Positions 59,211 through 64,000 of a stretch of 64,000 bases of DNA are shown piece after piece. This DNA is from Quercus robur. Taxonomy: Eukaryota; Streptophyta; Magnoliopsida; Fagales; Fagaceae. The notes beneath the pieces were generated by a model. That model did no database searches, was not told the origin of the DNA, and saw only the letters and a list, made by a program, of their open reading frames with translations. Each line of letters begins with the position of its first letter. The stretch's first letter is position 1. The stretch spans positions 57,514,290-57,578,289 of the forward strand of contig NC_065541.1 in NCBI RefSeq assembly GCF_932294415.1. Direction: 5' to 3'. The position numbers and the translations under genes are program-made.

Positions 59211-61213
59211 GTTGCGATCAGGCTAGGTTACGCCGGGGCGGCATAGTGCACGGGTCGGTGGTTTCGTTTGGGCTAAGGTTTGAGGTGAATGGGGGGGAGG
59301 TTTGGATGTGTTATATATACCATCGGGTGCACGTTAGCATGAAGCGCCGAGCGGCCTGCGCTGTATGGATAGGGATTTCTATGGTGTGTAACAGGAGTAC
59401 GTTGTCCAGTGATGATCAAAAGATTTTCCATTTTTTTGCAGATATTTGAGATCAGAGAATACTTGTGGGGGTCCACATTAATTTCCTCACTTCCCAACTT
59501 GACGTGGCACTATTCAACTTTTTTGCTAGTTCAATGGCTAATAACACATTTTCAAACCTCATTTTTCATTTTTTTTTTTTATATTAACTTCACCTTTATT
59601 TTATAGTTTTTTTAAATAAATCAATTCTAATATATATATATATATATATATATTATTAATAAGCGATTTTTTTTTTCGTCTTCAATTTTTAGCGTACCAA
59701 AATATTCTAATATAAATTTTGGAGTAACATACCCTTTAATTTAATTTTTTTCCTACAAAAAAGCAAAAAAGTTTAAAATAGTAATACTATTTCATGTACA
59801 AAAGGGGAAAAAAATTGTTATTCTCACCACTCATTTGTATTCAAATATCTGATTATTTTTTATCTATTTGAATTTAAGTACTTCAATTATCTTTATAAAA
59901 GAATACAAAATTACTTCTTCTTCCAAAAAAAAAAAAAAAAACACTACCTCATGTAAAAACTACTTATTCTTACCCGAAATTTTTATTTTTTTTTTTATTC
60001 TTTAAAACATTTATTTATTTTTATTCAAATTCTATACAGTTATCACAAATTTCTATCCATTTACATTAACGTATATCATCTTTCTTTTGTTCAAATCTCA
60101 AATTTTTTTACTTATCACAATTCTTATCCCAATCAATAAATTTAAATGTTCCATTGAGTTTTTTTTTTTTTTTTTTTTTTTTTTGTTCTTTATCTTATTT
60201 TTAAACATTATTCCACGTTACTTTACCTCATTCTTTTTAAAAAAATAAATACATACGGTTATTTATATATCACTCTTAAGCGTTATAACACAAAACTAAA
60301 AAAACTAAAAAATAAAAAAGAGCATTATTGCAAACGCAAGGCGCATGTGATGAGTCTAGTACACACACACACTAATAACATGATTCATTGTTTGGGTTTT
60401 ATTATTTTGCATACTAAAATATTCTCACACAAATTCTTAAATTTTCTAAAATACCCCTATCTTTTAGTTAAATAATTTTAAATTTAAAAACACAAACTGA
60501 TTAAAAGAGTAATTTATTATTTCTAAGTTTTATATTTTTTTCTTTTATCTTCTTTGTCTGAATGACCACTTTTTATTTTAAATTTTAAATTTCAAACTTT
60601 AAACCTACTTACAAATAACTTAAAAAAACTTTACATGCTTTTTCCTTTATCTGAATTACCATTTTTTTTTATAGTTCAAAAATACCCTCATTAATGAAGG
60701 GTAACTTCAATTAGAAATAAGGTCATAAATGTTAAATAACAAGTTTCATTTTGAATTCAAAAAGATAACTCCTAAAATTTATAATTTTTTTTCCTTTCAC
60801 GTTCAAAAAAGAAATTACAGTTATGGTTTATCTTTAAAGTTTATCATTTTTATTTGTTTGAAAAATAAAAATTATATATTTCTAAATTATAATAGATGCA
60901 AATTATTAACCCTTATCCAAAAAAATAGAAGAGCCAATAAGCGTGCGTGCTCAGAGGCTAATATATATATTATTTTTTTTACACCCAGCAAGCCTATCAC
61001 AACGAGTGAACCCCAATATAAGTGAACGGCCTATTATATATGACATAAATGAGAGATAATTGTTGATATCAAACCGTTGTCAAACATAATATTTTTTAGA
61101 ATTATTGATGTGATTAGAAATATTTACTAAACCGCTAATAAAAACAAAAATATGTTTATTGTTGAATTTTATGTTTTGTGAGAGTTAAAAGATTAGTATT
61201 ATTAAAAGTAAAA

Positions 61214-61248
<35 letters not shown>

Positions 61249-62004
61249 AAAGTTAGTTAAAAAGGGGGGTAATTTATTATTAGTTCATTATCAATATTGG
61301 ACGTTTCAATAATGACAAGTTGACAACACATGAACTTTATTCACTTAAGTGAAAATATATAAAATTGGAGATAAGACAACTTCTTCATGTTTCATCAGTT
61401 TGACCAAACATGAAACTTGAGGCTCAAAAACAATCAATCTTACAACTTTCATTTCCAAGATAAGGGGGACTATCTAGCTAAGTGCACCCACAACAAAATT
61501 AGATTGCATGAAACTACTATAAATTTCTAGTATTAACCAAAGGTAAATTAACAGTGAATTTCCTATGTCATGGGGATGCCCTGTATGTCACGGGGATGCC
61601 CTATATTAAGTCCATGCTGCTTTGTGAATGTATGAGTAGTGACTACAATTGGGGGAATAAAAAAGGGAAAGAAGAAGGGTAAGGAAAGAGAAAATAAAGC
61701 TACAGGCAAAGAAAACAAAACATAAAATATTTTTTGTTTATATGTTTGGATGCAAGGAAAAGAAACGAGGGAAGGAAAAGGATTATCACTTTATTTGTTT
61801 CAGTATAATAAGAGGTTTTCTATAATTTCTTATGTTTGATATGACAAAAAAAAAAAAAAAATGAAAGTCAATGGAAACAAGGCAATATGTCATAATCTAA
61901 TGAAAGTCAATGGAAAGAAGCCAACATGTCATAATCTAATCAAATTTCATTTCGCTAATCTCAACATATATGTCAATCCAAATAGTTCATATTATCTCTA
62001 GACT
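59211..62004. other. AT-rich intergenic DNA upstream of the ELF6-like gene
   Basis: AT microsatellites at 59630-59652 and 61217-61242, and long A/T runs near 59922, 60157 and 61845. Two small direct duplications: TGTCATGGGGATGCCCTGTA repeated at 61566-61606, and a 43-base unit (AATGAAAGTCAATGGAAA, GTCATAATCTAA) at about 61860-61942. No gene supported. Confidence 0.55.
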
Positions 62005-62008
62005 TTAA

Positions 62009-62166
62009 GAGCATTTCTATTCGGAAATGTCATCATATCCTATTTTACTACCCTAAAAAGTTACTTTATTAATTATATTATATCATTTTATAACACACCC
62101 AATATCCCAACTTTTATTTTCTTATACAATACATTAAAATAATATATTTACACAATAAAATATATT

Positions 62167-62204
<38 letters not shown>

Positions 62205-63381
62205 CCTTCATCACTACCGTGAAGACCCAAAACCCCAACACAATTTATCCAAAAAAAAAAAAAAAAAAAACCAACACAGAAACTCATCCCAAACCCTAAA
62301 GAAACCCAGCACAGAAACTTAACCAACCATCAAGAACAAAGATCAACACCCAGATCAAAAAAGATCAACACCTAGATCAAGAGACTTCAACTCTAAGCAC
62401 TTCTTGCACAAAAGATCAATACCCAGATCATAAATCTCCATGCACCACTTCAAGCTCAGCCTCTCTAGCTTTCCACACCCAACAGTTATCTTTGCTAACC
62501 CAACATCACTCACTCCCAAACACTTATCCATCCTCAACCCCCTCACACTCGATAGCCCAAGCCTTTCTATACCCGTAAACCCAACAGTACGACATGTCCA
62601 GTACTTCCAGACACGGACACGCCCCTACCAACCTCTCCAATCCCTCGTACCTCAACCCGCAACCCTAGACCCACCGTGTCACCACAACCCACGGCCCACC
62701 ACATCGATCCCACCACGATCCACCACCGAAACTTAGCCCCAAACCCACGGCCAAAACTGATTAGTAAACCCATCACCACCCACAACCAAATCCAATTTGC
62801 AAACCTACAACCACGTCGATCTTGCTGTCACAACAACTACTGGATCCTTGACCACGCCAACCTCGACCAAAGAATCCTACAAACCCACAACCACATCGGA
62901 AACCCATGAATAAACCAGCTTGGTCTGAGATGAGCTATGGAGAGAGAGGGGATGAGAGAAAGGCTCTACCATGGCTCACGACCTCCACGCCTCCACCTCA
63001 GAAACTGATCGTGTCTCCAACGTTGTTGCCTCCATGCCGATCTAAGAGAGAGGAAGGTAGAATTTTTGGGTTTGAAGAAGAGGGTAGGAGGAAGAGAGAG
63101 CAGAAAGAAAGAGAGAAAAGGAAGAGAGAGAAAGATAATGAAATAATGAGAGAGGAGAGAGAAGAACCAAACCGATTAAAAAACAATATTTTGTTTATAC
63201 CATTGTGCTACAGTGCCGTCCTACTTTTAGGACGGTACTGTAGCATTATGGCAATTTTTTTTTTTTTTTTTTTTTTTTTTTGCATTTTTACGTGTTTCCA
63301 TGTTTGGTTGTTGAGCTATTTGGGCCTTACATGCTAAATTTTCCTTACATTTGCCATATACTAGGCCCATTGTGAATGCTC
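62009..63381. mobile_element. TIR element carrying an F-box/LRR gene fragment (1.37 kb)
   Basis: The left end GAGCATTTCTATTCGG and the reversed right end GAGCATTCACAATGGG are short inverted repeats, flanked by TTAA at 62005-62008 and 63382-63385. Duplications of TTA/TAA type point towards PIF/Harbinger-like elements, but the superfamily is uncertain. There is no transposase. Inside are a CT repeat (62172-62200), an LRR gene fragment, CCA-rich text, a GAGA-rich stretch, and a hairpin (GCCGTCCTACTTTTAGGACGGT, near 63213). It looks like a non-autonomous element that took up host DNA. Confidence 0.6.
62355..62590 (-). pseudogene. Captured F-box/LRR (FBL3-like) fragment
   Basis: The minus strand encodes RGLRMDKCLGVSDVGLAKI, then VGCGKLERLSLKWCMEIYDL and LCKKCLELKSLDL, two and a half Leu/Cys-rich repeats of the plant F-box/LRR type, very like Arabidopsis FBL3 (At5g01720, from memory). 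The frame has no ATG start and is cut off on both sides. No F-box is present. It sits inside the TIR element, so it is a captured piece and not a gene. Confidence 0.7.
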
Positions 63382-63385
63382 TTAA

Positions 63386-63640
63386 GTGTTAGGTAACATT
63401 GAGATCTTAGAACTAATCATTTGCGTTTTACAATGGTGGGTAATACATCTATGGGTTAGTTCACAATTCCTTCTGATGATGTCAAAGATCATCAGTTAGG
63501 TCACTCATCCAATTAGAAACTTTTGATGGGCTTCTATAATTTGCAAGAAAATAAAACTAATTAAAGAGACCACTGAGTTGTACCTGGTAGGGAAACCTTT
63601 GATACTTAAGTTATTTAGTGGGGAAAAGAGAGAGAGAGAA
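63386..63640. other. Intergenic DNA
   Basis: No feature recognised apart from a short GA run at its right end. Confidence 0.5.
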
Positions 63641-63968
63641 AAATTACACTTTCAATTTAAACTATACCTCATTTTACACTTCCTCTCATGAACTATAGAA
63701 ATACAAGATTGATCCCCAAAATTATAACTCTAAAATACTTAACTCATTGTCATTTGTTTTGGGGTTAAGTCAAACGAAATTTAACATTAAAAGACAAATT
63801 TACCCTTCATTTCAAAACATATGATAAAGGGTAAATTTGTCTTTTAAATAAGAAAGTGACGGGAGGGGGTAAATGTTACATGAGTTTTTGTTTAGAAGAA
63901 CGATCATGCATTCTTGTAGTTCAAGGGAGGTAAATGTAAAATGGGTTCATTGTGGAAAAATGTAATTT

Positions 63969-63969
<1 letters not shown>
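63641..63969. mobile_element. Small inverted-repeat element (about 330 bp)
   Basis: The left arm (AATTACACTTTCAATTTAAAC, then TTTTACACTTCCTCTCATGAACTA) pairs with the reversed right arm (AATTACATTTTTCCACAATG, then TTTTACATTTACCTCCCTTG). A tighter central hairpin, AAGACAAATTTACCCTT against AAGGGTAAATTTGTCTT, lies at about 63791-63846. The ends resemble common plant MITEs. GA repeats flank both sides (63627-63638 and 63972-64000). Confidence 0.65.

Positions 63970-63971
<2 letters not shown>

Positions 63972-64000
<29 letters not shown>
63972..64000. repeat. (GA)n running off the window end
   Basis: At least 14 AG units reach the last base, so the true length is not visible. Confidence 0.9.

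Overview
This is plant nuclear DNA from a woody-type eudicot. The evidence is AT-rich intergenic sequence, spliced genes with GT/AG introns, plant-specific protein families and a dense mix of plant transposons. The LTR types and gene set feel like Fagaceae (oak-like), but that is an impression only; the sequence cannot prove it.

Host genes. (1) An intronless receptor-like cytoplasmic pseudokinase at 1786-3069 (-). (2) A four-exon gene at 17397-20396 (+) for a 172-aa Gly-rich protein resembling chloroplast YELLOW LEAF 1. (3) A local family of NATA1-like GNAT acetyltransferases, all on the minus strand: intact copies at 32674-33378 and 47820-48527, a truncated copy at 31219-31440 and a frameshifted copy at 45149-45749. 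(4) An intronless E-class PPR gene at 36054-37970 (-), inside the acetyltransferase cluster. (5) A seven-exon gene at 49812-58794 (-) encoding a 1634-aa JmjN/JmjC/C5HC2/4xC2H2 protein, an ELF6-type H3K27 demethylase. (6) Two weak candidate exons at 34523-34985 (-).

Mobile DNA fills most of the rest. Solo LTRs with exact 5-bp duplications lie at 420-1044, 3614-4411, 15886-16587 and 38540-39319, and a related, less certain one at 29754-30517. A two-LTR element lacking recognisable coding genes (11135-15593, 640-bp LTRs) carries about 20 copies of a 79-bp tandem unit and sits inside an older MITE. A Mutator-like element (5211-6828) holds a captured cupin fragment. A non-autonomous Helitron spans 7894-10202 and a broken hAT transposon 39366-44016. 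A second TIR element with an F-box/LRR (FBL3-like) fragment lies at 62009-63381, and an inverted-repeat element at 63641-63969.

The strangest object is a 5.66-kb unit at 23379-29039. It begins TG, ends CA, and is flanked by perfect CACAT duplications. Inside, two different segments each occur twice in opposite orientation, in the interleaved order A, B, A-inverted, B-inverted.

Exon boundaries, reading frames and target-site duplications were worked out by hand. Product names come from remembered family sequences, not from a search.
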